DNA of 46,196 bases from Erysipelothrix aquatica (GCF_009828775.2 NZ_WTSY02000017.1:1-46196); one strand, 5' to 3'. Counted from the stretch's first letter, positions 7,418 to 16,111 are shown. The notes: generated by a model from the letters alone, not told the origin. Made by a program: numbers and translations.

Positions 7418-8480
7418 ATAGACTTATCATCTTGAGTACACTATATAAGATAGGCATAGCAAGAATCAGATACATCGTATTCACTTGAAACCTTAAGATT
7501 GCGATAGCACTTACTACAAACACTATGATAAGTGCTAGTGATCCCATACTTTGATATGCGAGTGTTAAGGCAACATAGAACATTAAGCCCAAAGATGCAA
7601 ATGCAATACCTTTAAGTGCTTGTTTCACCCAGGTGTTTGCTAGAAGACGATGACTTATCGGCATGATAAGAATCATAAGCAAAAATGAAGGTGCAAAAAT
7701 TCCTAGGGTAGCAAGAATTCCACCAGGTATCCCACCTAGCATCGTTCCGACTGACGTTGCTGTCGTGAAGACCGGTCCGGGTGTTAACTCACCGATTGTG
7801 AAGGCTTGAATTATTTGAGGATACGTCAACCATCCCAATTGATGGACAAACGTTGTCTCTAAGTACGATAAAAGCACATAACCACTGCCATATAAAGTTG
7901 CACCTATTTTTAAGAACGCAAGCGTTAGCATTCCCAGACTAAACGGTTCCACACTGTATAGTTTTGCTCCTAACTGATTCCATGCAATATAGATGATGGC
8001 ACCCACAATAATAATTAAAAACTCATCAACATTAAAATATTTTAAAATCAATGCAGCGACAAGTATCGTAAATCCTTTGACATCCATTTCTTGTTTTTTA
8101 ATCAAATTGAATAGTGCTTTTAAGATTATAATCGCAATCACAGGCGTGAGTGCTACGCCAATGGTTGTCAGTAAATCAAAATCAAACCACGATAGTGACA
8201 CAGTAATTGCAATGACCATCATCATGGCCGGAAGTAAAAATGATATTCCTGCGACAAAAAGTCCCTTAATGCCATACCGTCGGTATCCAATTGCCATAAC
8301 CAACTCACTTGAATTAGGTCCTGGTATAAGATTCGTAATCGACATTAGTTCAAGAAATGAATCGGCACTGAGCCAATTCCGTTTTGCCACAACCTCTGTC
8401 TCAAGCATGGCCGTATGTGCTGCGGGTCCTCCAAATGCCACGATTCCCAATTTTAAAAACAACAAACTCATCGATTTCAC
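7416..8480 (-). CDS. Chromate transporter (CHR) family protein
   Basis: 354 residues from a GTG start at 8478-8480, which has GGAGG seven bases upstream. The frame is open to 8609 but that part holds the neighbour's terminator. It is a two-domain CHR protein: FLKLGIVAFGGPAAHTAMLE opens the first half and LAFLKIGATLYGSGYVLLSYL the second, each followed by a PGP motif (LIPGPNSSE and LTPGPVFTT). About ten membrane helices are visible. CHR proteins export chromate in some bacteria; in Firmicutes the natural substrate is generally unknown. Confidence 0.85.
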   Translation of the reverse strand: MKSMSLLFLKLGIVAFGGPAAHTAMLETEVVAKRNWLSADSFLELMSITNLIPGPNSSELVMAIGYRRYGIKGLFVAGISFLLPAMMMVIAITVSLSWFDFDLLTTIGVALTPVIAIIILKALFNLIKKQEMDVKGFTILVAALILKYFNVDEFLIIIVGAIIYIAWNQLGAKLYSVEPFSLGMLTLAFLKIGATLYGSGYVLLSYLETTFVHQLGWLTYPQIIQAFTIGELTPGPVFTTATSVGTMLGGIPGGILATLGIFAPSFLLMILIMPISHRLLANTWVKQALKGIAFASLGLMFYVALTLAYQSMGSLALIIVFVVSAIAILRFQVNTMYLILAMPILYSVLKMISL

Positions 8481-8568
8481 AGACAGTCCTCCAATTTTAC
8501 ACAGTTTACCAACACTATGTTTGCAATCCAATAAGCATGGATTAAGATTGTGTAAATTTAGCAAACCT

Positions 8569-8603
8569 AAAAAAAAAAACACAGTGCCCTTAATGGACAC
8601 TGT
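8569..8603 (-). terminator. Terminator of the 530-aa protein gene
   Basis: 9-bp stem ACAGTGTCC/GGGCACTGT (one G-U pair), loop ATTAA, followed on the minus strand by about ten T. Confidence 0.9.
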
Positions 8604-8609
8604 TTGCAC

Positions 8610-10202
8610 TTATTGAAGGGATATAACTTTTGTAACTTTTGTTTGGGTTGCTTCGAACGTAATGACTGTTCCAGAATTCATAAAAGCAAGACGATCATCA
8701 AGAATTAAACTTGCTTGATAGATTGTGTCTTTCCCTTCAACTTTGAATAAATATTGTGTATTGCCGTCAATCATAACTTGACGTACATCCGTCAGTGTAC
8801 CTGTGATTGTCTCCACATCACTTGGCACTAATCCTGTTTGTGAACCCATCACACTGAGATAAAGCTTCTCAGTTTGTGCTGGTGTATCACCAACAGCCGA
8901 TTTGGTATAATCTTGATAATTGACATAGGCTAAACCACGAACCACACCAGATTGGTCTTTCAATGACATGACATAGGTTGGGAAGCCCCCTACGTTTTGC
9001 AAAGTCGGGGTTGTAGGAACATATCCTTTTTCTTGAATTGATCCGACCGCTGTATCTTGAGCACTTGTGAGTGAGACACCTGGAAGGGATAACTCCATCG
9101 CTTCACCTGTTCGACGGTTCATAAACAGCAATCCAGTCGTAGATGATGAATCAAGTTTGATGGGACGAATTCCTGCAAAAATATAGATTTCATCATCAAT
9201 CGAGACGTAGTTATAGGCTCCTTCATCACTATCAACTGCCATCACACCCTGCTGTTGGAATATGGAATTGAAGTAACCCCCTTTCAACGTATAATGAGAT
9301 TTCGCTTGGTCCATCAACATATCCGTCGGATACACTGAATCGACCCAATCGGGAATTTCATCAAGACCATAGTTTGTTGTTTCACCGGTAACAGCATCGA
9401 CGACAATTAGATTATTCATGTCTTTGGCACCCCAAAGACCCACGCGTTTGGTAATCCCTTGGACAACCCAGTAAGGATGTCCGGCATCATCAATTTCAAA
9501 GAACCAGTCATCAATATAACTAAACTTATGACGCATCGCGACATGACGGTGTAGGTCATATTGAAGCGGTGCCCCTGGATAATACTTCATCGGTTCATCT
9601 AACGTTACAATTTCTGCTTGAGCATTGAGATTCCCTTCACCGGTATTCACAATGACATAGTACGGTACACCTGCACCAAAATTTATGTATTCTTTAAAGA
9701 TATCAGTATACTGGAATGGTGCAATTCGAACCATTTCGCCCTGATAGTTAATCTGCGAGAACTCTGCTACATCCAGCTCAAATCGCGATGATAGATCCGA
9801 AAGTTCTCCGACTTTCTTTTCAGCTGCAAGAATCGCAGATTCCTTATCAACATAAGACATTTCAATTTGATGGTCACTGCTGTATAAATCCGCAAACTCT
9901 ACTTGTTTAACCGGTCCAATGACATTAGCATAGGATTTCGAGTTAAATATCTTGGATGACATCAAGCCTCCAATGATAAAGACAATTACGAAGCCAATCG
10001 CAATCACACTAAATGACGTTGTAAATTTTTTATAATTTTGTCGGTCAAGAAAGAGAATGCCTAAAATGACCAAGACCACAAATGCTAGATAAAGCATCGA
10101 TGCCACATTTGTATAGTGATAGGTATTTCCATTCCATAGGTCAATTGCGACAAATGCAAGGAGTACAACACTTATCCACTTAATTTTATCTTTTTTATCC
10201 AT
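8610..10202 (-). CDS. Unknown membrane-anchored protein, 530 aa
   Basis: Three hydrophobic segments lie at the N-terminus (about 9-25, 36-53 and 62-82), followed by some 440 residues that look extracellular: rich in beta-strand patterns, Tyr, Asp and Gly, with no cysteine seen. Repeating phrases such as GHPYWVVQGITKRVG, LIVVDAVTGETTNYG and LLFMNRRTGEAMEL look like beta-propeller or PepSY-like strands that present a conserved TGE turn. I do not recognise a family. The start has GGAGGG upstream. It is a single-gene unit between two strong terminators. A sensor, chaperone or cell-envelope role is possible but unsupported. Confidence 0.75.
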   Translation of the reverse strand: MDKKDKIKWISVVLLAFVAIDLWNGNTYHYTNVASMLYLAFVVLVILGILFLDRQNYKKFTTSFSVIAIGFVIVFIIGGLMSSKIFNSKSYANVIGPVKQVEFADLYSSDHQIEMSYVDKESAILAAEKKVGELSDLSSRFELDVAEFSQINYQGEMVRIAPFQYTDIFKEYINFGAGVPYYVIVNTGEGNLNAQAEIVTLDEPMKYYPGAPLQYDLHRHVAMRHKFSYIDDWFFEIDDAGHPYWVVQGITKRVGLWGAKDMNNLIVVDAVTGETTNYGLDEIPDWVDSVYPTDMLMDQAKSHYTLKGGYFNSIFQQQGVMAVDSDEGAYNYVSIDDEIYIFAGIRPIKLDSSSTTGLLFMNRRTGEAMELSLPGVSLTSAQDTAVGSIQEKGYVPTTPTLQNVGGFPTYVMSLKDQSGVVRGLAYVNYQDYTKSAVGDTPAQTEKLYLSVMGSQTGLVPSDVETITGTLTDVRQVMIDGNTQYLFKVEGKDTIYQASLILDDRLAFMNSGTVITFEATQTKVTKVISLQ

Positions 10203-10258
10203 AAACCCTCCAAATAAATCAATTTTACCACGAAACGACCTTTAATGCCGGATTTCAT

Positions 10259-10283
10259 AAAAAAAGCATCACGATCGTGATGC
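10259..10283 (-). terminator. Terminator of the DsbA/FrnE-like gene
   Basis: Perfect palindrome GCATCACGATCGTGATGC at 10266-10283, then seven T on the minus strand. Confidence 0.9.
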
Positions 10284-10292
10284 AATTTAAAT

Positions 10293-10991
10293 TTAGATTG
10301 TGCATGAACCATCCGTGCACGTTACATCGTCATTATCAGATGTATCCATTGCTTCAACTTTTGGTTCTAAATTTTCAACATAATCCATCGCTTGCATAAA
10401 TGTATCTACTGGTTGTGCTCCCGATAACGATACTTTGTTGTCGAACACAAAATGTGGCACACCTTTGGCACCAACCATTTGAGCAAACTGCTCTTCTTGA
10501 CGGACCGAAATTGCAAAATCATCTGAATTGACAGCATTTTCAATAGCGATACGTTCTAACCCAACAGATTCACCCATCGCAATCAGTGTTTCGAGATCAG
10601 AAAGATCTTTTCCTTTTTCAAAATGTCCTGACATAGCGACTTCTACAAATTCATTGCCAACACCTTTGAGTTTTGCAAGTTGGAATACTTTGTGCGCAAC
10701 AAATGTATTAACATCAATTAAACGATCAAAGTCATAGTTTAAGCCTGCAGATTTCGCCATTGAAACAACACGCGCATTATTTTCCTCAGCTTCCGAAACA
10801 CTAATACCATATTTTGCGGCTAAGTGTTCCGCCATTGATTCACCAGGATTTGGTGCATGTTCTGGATCCAACTCAAAACTCATCATTTCAATTTGGACAT
10901 CACGACCTGATTTTTGAATTGCTTCTTCTAAATGTTTTTTCCCGATGTAGCAAAATGGGCATCGGAAATCTGACCATACTTGTATTTTCAT
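10293..10991 (-). CDS. DsbA-family oxidoreductase (FrnE-like)
   Basis: 232 residues from the ATG at 10991, chosen because GAGGTG lies six bases upstream; the open frame before it is promoter region. The thioredoxin-fold active site CPFC is at 12-15 (WSDFRCPFCYIGKKH), and the helical insert and the cis-Pro loop GAKGVPHFVFDN follow. The C-terminal tail DDVTCTDGSCTI brings a second Cys pair, as in the cadmium-induced FrnE subgroup, where it takes part in redox and metal response. There is no signal peptide, so it acts in the cytoplasm. It is divergent from a nitroreductase, which suggests a shared redox theme. Confidence 0.85.
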   Translation of the reverse strand: MKIQVWSDFRCPFCYIGKKHLEEAIQKSGRDVQIEMMSFELDPEHAPNPGESMAEHLAAKYGISVSEAEENNARVVSMAKSAGLNYDFDRLIDVNTFVAHKVFQLAKLKGVGNEFVEVAMSGHFEKGKDLSDLETLIAMGESVGLERIAIENAVNSDDFAISVRQEEQFAQMVGAKGVPHFVFDNKVSLSGAQPVDTFMQAMDYVENLEPKVEAMDTSDNDDVTCTDGSCTI

Positions 10992-11056
10992 AGTATTCAC
11001 CTCGGTGACATTGTACGACTTTTTAATTTTGATTGAAAACCTTATGCTCGTATCTA

Positions 11057-11065
11057 TGATATAAT
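11057..11065 (+). promoter_or_regulatory. Extended -10 promoter of the nitroreductase operon
   Basis: TGATATAAT: perfect TATAAT at 11060-11065 with TG one base before. AGAGG at 11077-11081 serves the ATG at 11091. On the other strand a TACAAT with TTCAAT 16 bases before it may drive the DsbA-like gene. Confidence 0.6.
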
Positions 11066-11090
11066 CCCTATAGAAAAGAGGCTTCAACTT

Positions 11091-11837
11091 ATGAATTCAA
11101 CCATCCAAAAACAATTATCACACCGCTCGATTCGTGCATTCAAAGATACACCTATTTCCCAGGAAATAATTGATACGCTTGTGGAGGTTGCACGTCACAC
11201 TGCGACGAGCAGTTTTTCGCAATCTGCAACGCTGATTAGTGTAACTGATGCGAAATTAAAAGACGACATTGCACGTGTGTGTAAACAACCGTATGTTGCA
11301 CAGGCTTCGCATCTATTTATCGTTGTCTTAGACATGTACCGAAATCATGCAATTGCGACAGAAGCAAATACGGATACGGAGGTCTTAGGCAGTACTGATC
11401 GTTTCTTAGGGGCAGCTATGGATTGTGGCTTGATGGCCCAAAATATTGTGACTGCTGCTGAAAGTCTTGGTTTGGGTACAGTTTACCTTGGAAGTATCCA
11501 AAACGACGCTCAAACAATGATTGATTTATTGAAACTCCCCGAGTATACTTTCCCACTTTTAGGCATTGCGATTGGTGAACCAGATCAAGAACCGCAACTT
11601 AAACCAAAGCTTCCTGAAGCCTTCATGCACTTTGAAAACAGCTATACAACATTCGAAAATTACCACGAGGCACTGAAGGATTATGATGCCATAGTCACAA
11701 CATACTATGACTTACGCGATAGCAATACGCGTGTTGATTCCTTTACCAATCAAATGACTGCACGCATGAATGTTAAAGGTCCGAACCGCATGAAAAACCT
11801 CGAAGTTCTCAACAGACAGAAATTGTTGAAATACTAG
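11091..11837 (+). CDS. NADPH-dependent nitroreductase (NfsA/FRP-like)
   Basis: 248 residues. HRSIRAFKDTPIS near the N-terminus is the FMN phosphate-binding motif, SSFSQSATL binds the isoalloxazine ring, and AESLGLGTVYLGS is the conserved central segment; the long C-terminal arm fits the NfsA/flavin-reductase subgroup of about 240-250 residues. Such enzymes reduce nitroaromatics, quinones or free flavin with NADPH. Two small membrane proteins follow within ten bases, probably in the same transcript. The natural substrate is unknown. Confidence 0.9.
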   Translation: MNSTIQKQLSHRSIRAFKDTPISQEIIDTLVEVARHTATSSFSQSATLISVTDAKLKDDIARVCKQPYVAQASHLFIVVLDMYRNHAIATEANTDTEVLGSTDRFLGAAMDCGLMAQNIVTAAESLGLGTVYLGSIQNDAQTMIDLLKLPEYTFPLLGIAIGEPDQEPQLKPKLPEAFMHFENSYTTFENYHEALKDYDAIVTTYYDLRDSNTRVDSFTNQMTARMNVKGPNRMKNLEVLNRQKLLKY

Positions 11838-11846
11838 GAGTTGCAT

Positions 11847-12149
11847 ATGATTACACTCATTAAAGATATTCTCATTCCTTTTGGGGCTGTTGCCTTCTTA
11901 ATTTGGGTACAAGTATTATTGTCGAAAGGTAGTAATCCGAAGATGGGGTATATTCTCCCTGGAATTATTTCCAGCATGAGCATCTTTTGGATTTTATTAG
12001 TTTTAACCCTTGTCTTACCTTCCATGTCGGCAGCCGATCGTGCAAACTTTCAATATTTTGATTTAGTTAAATTATTCTTTATTACAAATCTTCCTTCATT
12101 AATACTATTGGGAATTCATACCCTTGTCGTGAAAGTGAGAAAACCTTAA
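11847..12149 (+). CDS. Small membrane protein, 100 aa
   Basis: The start ATG at 11847 has GGAG six bases upstream. Three hydrophobic helices are visible (about 5-22, 31-51 and 71-93). No family is recognised. It begins nine bases after the nitroreductase and ends one base before a second small membrane protein of the same plan; both end in PSLILLGIH or PTLIMLLTR followed by a basic tail, so they look like distant paralogues. Their partnership with the nitroreductase is positional only. Confidence 0.75.
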   Translation: MITLIKDILIPFGAVAFLIWVQVLLSKGSNPKMGYILPGIISSMSIFWILLVLTLVLPSMSAADRANFQYFDLVKLFFITNLPSLILLGIHTLVVKVRKP

Positions 12150-12150
12150 T

Positions 12151-12426
12151 ATGTTAATTCCAATTCTCAGTGTTATCGTCATGTGTGCAGCAATCTTTCT
12201 TCAAAGTAAGTTAGCGAAAGAAGACAATGGCCGGTACAGTTTGATGTTACCCTTGTTATTTTTCATTTCTGCCATAATTGTGACCCTGTTCATGATTTTC
12301 ATCACCTTTGGTGGCCCTATTGAGGTTATGCTTACGTTTGCATTTTCTGCTTTTTTTATGGCGAACATCCCCACCCTCATCATGCTTCTCACACGATTAA
12401 TTGTCCGCAAGCATTACAAATTATAA
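12151..12426 (+). CDS. Small membrane protein, 91 aa
   Basis: Three hydrophobic helices (about 2-18, 29-50 and 58-82) with a basic C-terminus. It starts one base after the preceding gene's stop and has no clear ribosome site of its own, so it probably depends on coupling. It shares its layout and the segment NIPTLIMLLTRLIV with the 100-residue neighbour (NLPSLILLGIHTLVV). Function unknown. Confidence 0.7.
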   Translation: MLIPILSVIVMCAAIFLQSKLAKEDNGRYSLMLPLLFFISAIIVTLFMIFITFGGPIEVMLTFAFSAFFMANIPTLIMLLTRLIVRKHYKL

Positions 12427-12434
12427 ACAACCCC

Positions 12435-12496
12435 TCATGAATCTTGCGATTCATGAACCGTAAACAAAAAAGGATCCACCGTTCGTGGATCCTTTT
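12435..12496. terminator. Tandem hairpins between convergent operons
   Basis: First hairpin 12435-12456, TCATGAAT/ATTCATGA with a 6-base loop and no T-run. Second 12468-12496, a perfect 12-bp stem AAAAGGATCCAC/GTGGATCCTTTT with a 5-base loop; it has A and T runs on both sides and can stop transcription in both directions. Confidence 0.85.
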
Positions 12497-12508
12497 CGAT
12501 ATCTGTGA

Positions 12509-13324
12509 CTATAGATGTTTATCCATCCATAGAATCATATCATCTAAGATAGTATCTTTTTCATTCTCGTTTAGAATTTCATGATACAAATTCGGATAAA
12601 TTTTCTGGGTTTTATCTTCAGACGCAATATTTTGGAATAGATAATCCCCAACAGCTACGGGAACAATTTTATCCGCTTCACCGTGCGCTAAAAACATAGG
12701 ATATGTATACGTATGAATATTCATACGAACAAAATTAGGTGCTTCAATCAGGAATTCTTTCAAGAAACGCGTTGTTGCTTTTTTTAAGACCATTGGATCA
12801 TTTTTATACGCTTCCACCACTTCTGGTACTGAACACACATCATCTTCAACCGGATTCGCTATCTTAAGTTTGGGGAACAAGGTTCCAGCCATCTTGAGAA
12901 TATAATTATTGATGCCTTCTGCTTTCGGCAACGTATTCACTGCAGGTCCCGAAAAGATTTGTCCGCGAAGTGTATCGGGGTGTGTTATACCGTACATGGC
13001 AGTGACTAGGCCTCCCATACTATGACCGAGCATGAATATCGGTAAGTCAGGATTCTCTGTACGCGCAATACCAACAATTCGATTCGCATCATTAATAAAA
13101 TCACGATATGAATCCAAATCACCTTTCGGCCCAAGGGTGCGTCCGTGACCGCGAAGATCATAACGATACACACTGTATCCTGCATTGTTAAGACGGTGTG
13201 TAACATAGTCATAACGGCCTGTGTGTTCCGCAAAGCCATGATTAATAACGACCACTGCTTTAGCATTTGCAACAGCGTCTACTTGATACCACAAGCTTAC
13301 TGTGTTGTCTAATTTTAAATACAT
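12509..13324 (-). CDS. Alpha/beta hydrolase, monoacylglycerol lipase/lysophospholipase-like
   Basis: 271 residues of the Hydrolase_4 type. The oxyanion region is NHGFAEHTGRY, the nucleophile Ser is in GHSMGG, the acid lies in LAHGEADKIVP and the catalytic His is in YHEILNE near the C-terminus. There is no signal peptide. Enzymes of this type release fatty acids from monoglycerides or lysophospholipids. It begins 11 bases after the second inositol-phosphatase-like gene with AGGAGG, so it is the last gene of that operon, which ends at the 12468-12496 terminator. The true lipid substrate is unknown. Confidence 0.88.
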   Translation of the reverse strand: MYLKLDNTVSLWYQVDAVANAKAVVVINHGFAEHTGRYDYVTHRLNNAGYSVYRYDLRGHGRTLGPKGDLDSYRDFINDANRIVGIARTENPDLPIFMLGHSMGGLVTAMYGITHPDTLRGQIFSGPAVNTLPKAEGINNYILKMAGTLFPKLKIANPVEDDVCSVPEVVEAYKNDPMVLKKATTRFLKEFLIEAPNFVRMNIHTYTYPMFLAHGEADKIVPVAVGDYLFQNIASEDKTQKIYPNLYHEILNENEKDTILDDMILWMDKHL

Positions 13325-13335
13325 ATACTAACCTC

Positions 13336-14106
13336 CTAACGAAGTGCAATGAGTGATTCAAGAATCGTGGCATTGCTACCACTGATAAATACTTCATGTT
13401 TGTCATCGTATGCAATCGCATCATGATAATCACCAAAGTACCATGTGCCACCAACTTCTTTTAAGACAATGACGGCTGCCGCTATATCCCAAGGTTTTAG
13501 GCGGCGGCTCATGTATGAATTGGTACGTCCTGCTGCAACTGCTATAATCTCAAGCGCTGCAGAACCTAGATAACGTTGAACCATAATGTGTTCATCCAAA
13601 TCGACTTTAAAAGTTTTGAACATGCGATTATCTGCATTCACAATCGCATCTTTGAGTGCAACATTGGGATCCAACGGCTCAAGCTTTTGCTCATTGAGAT
13701 AAGCACCTTCACCTGTGATTCCCACATACATTTCATCACCCACAACATCATAGACAATCCCGAATTTGGGTTGTCCTTCTTCATAATAACCAACAGAAAT
13801 CGCAAAATTGCGTTTTTGAAAGATAAAGTTTGTTGTTCCATCGATCGGGTCAATAATCCACATATCGTGTTTTACTTCGTTATCAATCATTTTCTCTTCG
13901 GTAATAAAGCCTTGGTCTGGGTACATTGCTTGAATGGCTGCAACCATAAACTCTTCCGCTTGTTTGTCCACATTGGTGACAAAGTCATGCGCATTTTGTT
14001 TGGTATCAATGTTTAAATTCTGTGACATCAAACTTTGAATTAAACGTCCGGTATCACGAACCAACTCTTTCGTAAATTCTAATTTTGTTATTGGAACTTC
14101 CATCAT
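13336..14106 (-). CDS. Inositol monophosphatase family protein (copy B)
   Basis: 256 residues. The metal-binding residues are in GFITEE (Glu pair), WIIDPIDGTTNFI and WDIAAAVIVL. The last motif is usually WDxAAG; here Gly is Ala, as in the neighbouring copy. Family members dephosphorylate inositol phosphates, 3'-phosphoadenosine phosphates or sugar phosphates with magnesium. The start overlaps the stop of copy A in ATGA, so the two are coupled, and the lipase-like gene follows. Closely similar to copy A; a tandem duplication. Confidence 0.88.
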   Translation of the reverse strand: MMEVPITKLEFTKELVRDTGRLIQSLMSQNLNIDTKQNAHDFVTNVDKQAEEFMVAAIQAMYPDQGFITEEKMIDNEVKHDMWIIDPIDGTTNFIFQKRNFAISVGYYEEGQPKFGIVYDVVGDEMYVGITGEGAYLNEQKLEPLDPNVALKDAIVNADNRMFKTFKVDLDEHIMVQRYLGSAALEIIAVAAGRTNSYMSRRLKPWDIAAAVIVLKEVGGTWYFGDYHDAIAYDDKHEVFISGSNATILESLIALR

Positions 14107-14870
14107 AAAAAACTCACCAATCTATCTCGTACATACTGATTGCTTGCTGCAATAATAACTTTAGGGTTTTTATCAATCGTCAGATGATCAATCTCATTTC
14201 CAAAATACCAGGTTCCCCCTGCCTCTTTTAGAATAATCAATGCTGCAGCGATATCCCATGTCTTAATTTTAGGGAAGACATAGGCTTGAGCACGACCGGC
14301 TCCAACTTCCGCAATTTCAATTGCACCTGAACCGTAAAAACGGTGTGTAATGAATTCTTTCTTTAACTCCGCGGGACTTAATTTAAAGAAGTCTGGACGG
14401 TATACGTCCCCGAAAATAACGGAATCCGACAACAATTGATCTTGATTGAGTTGTGGTAACCGTTCCCCATTTAAGAACGATCCGACTCCTGTTATGCCTA
14501 CAAACATCTCATCTGCCATGACATTATAGACAATCCCAAAAATAGGTTCCCCTTGATGATAATGTGCGACAGAAATCGAGAAATGCTGTTTCTGATAAAT
14601 GAAATTAGTGGTTCCATCAATAGGGTCAATGATCCACAAATGATCTGATCCGTGCATATCTACTGTTGATTCTTCGGTTAAAAAGTTTTGGCCTTCATAC
14701 CGTTCCTGAATCTTTGCAACGATAAAAGCTTCTGTTTGTTTATCCACATTGGTGACAAGATCACTTTTTGACGTTTTTTCTTCGACTTTAATGTCTTCTT
14801 GCATCATATGGCATATTCGTTTACCTGCCTCATAAACGACATCTATTGCGAATTTTACATTTTCTTGCAT
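14103..14870 (-). CDS. Inositol monophosphatase family protein (copy A)
   Basis: 255 residues with the same plan as copy B: NFLTEE (Glu66, Glu67), WIIDPIDGTTNF (Asp82, Asp85) and WDIAAALIIL. First gene of a three-gene operon with copy B and the lipase-like hydrolase; the start has CGGAGG upstream. Whether the two copies have different substrates or form a heterodimer cannot be told, although tight translational coupling would suit a heterodimer. Confidence 0.88.
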   Translation of the reverse strand: MQENVKFAIDVVYEAGKRICHMMQEDIKVEEKTSKSDLVTNVDKQTEAFIVAKIQERYEGQNFLTEESTVDMHGSDHLWIIDPIDGTTNFIYQKQHFSISVAHYHQGEPIFGIVYNVMADEMFVGITGVGSFLNGERLPQLNQDQLLSDSVIFGDVYRPDFFKLSPAELKKEFITHRFYGSGAIEIAEVGAGRAQAYVFPKIKTWDIAAALIILKEAGGTWYFGNEIDHLTIDKNPKVIIAASNQYVRDRLVSFL

Positions 14871-14890
14871 AAACGAACCTCCGTAAGTTT

Positions 14891-14899
14891 ATTATACCA
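14891..14899 (-). promoter_or_regulatory. Extended -10 promoter of the phosphatase-lipase operon
   Basis: TGGTATAAT on the minus strand: perfect TATAAT at 14891-14896 with an upstream TG. No good -35. Confidence 0.6.
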
Positions 14900-14952
14900 C
14901 CAATCATGTGATATTTTAGGCAATACCATAAATCCACAAAATATCATTTCAT

Positions 14953-14993
14953 AAAAAAAACGAGATACACCATGGCATTGATGCATCTCGTTT
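14953..14993 (-). terminator. Terminator after the first LacI-type regulator
   Basis: Stem AACGAGATGCA/TGTATCTCGTT with one G-U pair and a 12-base loop; eight T on the minus strand. Confidence 0.85.
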
Positions 14994-14997
14994 CAAA

Positions 14998-16014
14998 TTA
15001 TGCTTTCAGTTGGGTTGATTCTTCCCAATTCACATCACATTTGAGAATCTGGGTAGGAACCATTTCATTTTTACCTTCAATCTTGTCAATCAAAATCGAT
15101 GCCGCAACTTTCCCTTCTTCATAAGATGGTTGCACAATCGTTGTGACAGTGGGAGAAGCAAATTTGGTCCATTCCAAATTATCAAATCCGAGCAAGCCAA
15201 TTTGTTCTGGAATCTTTTCTCTTTGTGCTTTCACCGCCATGAAGACATTTCCTAGTAACCAACAGTTCGCTGCAAAGATTAATGTTTTGCGATTGGGATC
15301 AATCATTTCATTGAGTGATGCTTCAATGACTTCAGCACTCATATCGTAATCGACGATATGGGTACGGTGGCGTTGTTCTCGGATTGTCAGTGCGTCGGTA
15401 AAGCCGCGACTGCGTTCCATTCGTGTACTGAGGACACTGGGATCAGCTGTAAGAAGGATAAAGTCATTGTAGCCTTTGTCCACCAGTTCAAATGTTGTTT
15501 CGAGTACTGCCTCATAATTATTTGTTTTAACCCATGCATTGCTTTCCATATCTGTTTGAGAATCAATAAACACTAACGATTTACCGTTGGCTCTGATTTT
15601 GGGAATTAAGGCTTTAAATTGGATGGTTGGTTGCACGATAAAACCATCGACACCCATCGATAACATCCGGTCGATATAATCCGATTCACTTTCAAACGTA
15701 TAGTTTGAATTCCCCACAATAAGTTGGTAGTTGTGCGTTTTCGCAATTTCATCAATACCTTTGACGATTTGGTTTGCGAAATCATTGGTGATATCTCCAA
15801 TTAAAACACCAATGAGCTTCATACTTTTCGCATTCAATGATCGGGCTGCGACACTTGGTCGATATTGTTGTTCCTCAATAACCGTAGCAATACGATCTTT
15901 GGTTTCAACGCTCATTTTGTCAAACTTGCCGTTTAAATAAAATGAGACGGTTGTTTTGGATGTTTGTGCTAAACGTGCAATATCATTAATGGTAACTTTT
16001 GGCTTTTTAGCCAT
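14998..16014 (-). CDS. LacI-family repressor, RegR-like (copy 1)
   Basis: 338 residues from the ATG at 16014, with GGGAGGTG upstream; an open extension to 16038 is leader. The N-terminal helix-turn-helix is VTINDIARLAQTSKTTVSFY followed by the hinge helix PSVAARSLNAK. The effector domain follows (KLIGVLIGDITNDFANQIV and SMGVDGFIVQPT). It resembles RegR, the streptococcal repressor of hyaluronan-use genes. It has its own promoter (16050-16078) and terminator, so it is transcribed apart from copy 2. Its recognition helix matches that of copy 2, so both should bind the same operator, most likely TAAACCGGTTTA. Confidence 0.9.
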   Translation of the reverse strand: MAKKPKVTINDIARLAQTSKTTVSFYLNGKFDKMSVETKDRIATVIEEQQYRPSVAARSLNAKSMKLIGVLIGDITNDFANQIVKGIDEIAKTHNYQLIVGNSNYTFESESDYIDRMLSMGVDGFIVQPTIQFKALIPKIRANGKSLVFIDSQTDMESNAWVKTNNYEAVLETTFELVDKGYNDFILLTADPSVLSTRMERSRGFTDALTIREQRHRTHIVDYDMSAEVIEASLNEMIDPNRKTLIFAANCWLLGNVFMAVKAQREKIPEQIGLLGFDNLEWTKFASPTVTTIVQPSYEEGKVAASILIDKIEGKNEMVPTQILKCDVNWEESTQLKA

Positions 16015-16049
16015 AAATAGGCACCTCCCATAAAACATAAGTTAGCTTA

Positions 16050-16078
16050 ATTATAATGTTTCAAAATGGGAGAAACAA
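16050..16078 (-). promoter_or_regulatory. Promoter of LacI copy 1
   Basis: -35 TTGTTT at 16073-16078, 17-base spacer, -10 TATAAT at 16050-16055, all on the minus strand. No TAAACCGGTTTA palindrome is present here. Confidence 0.65.
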
Positions 16079-16111
16079 GTTGATGTCTTCTAATGCACGA
16101 TATTTGTACAT

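Noticed and set aside
7993-8616. 207-codon plus-strand frame
   Set aside because: Antisense to the chromate-type transporter; its length comes from the codon pattern of the membrane protein, and it runs into a terminator.
9914-9925. TTTAACCGGTCC as another LacI operator
   Set aside because: Inside the coding region of the 530-residue protein and matches only half the palindrome.
12435-12496. Inverted repeats as ends of a mobile element
   Set aside because: They lie between convergent genes, have no transposase between them and behave as terminators.
13576-14016. 146-codon plus-strand frame
   Set aside because: Antisense shadow of the inositol-phosphatase-like gene; no start signals.
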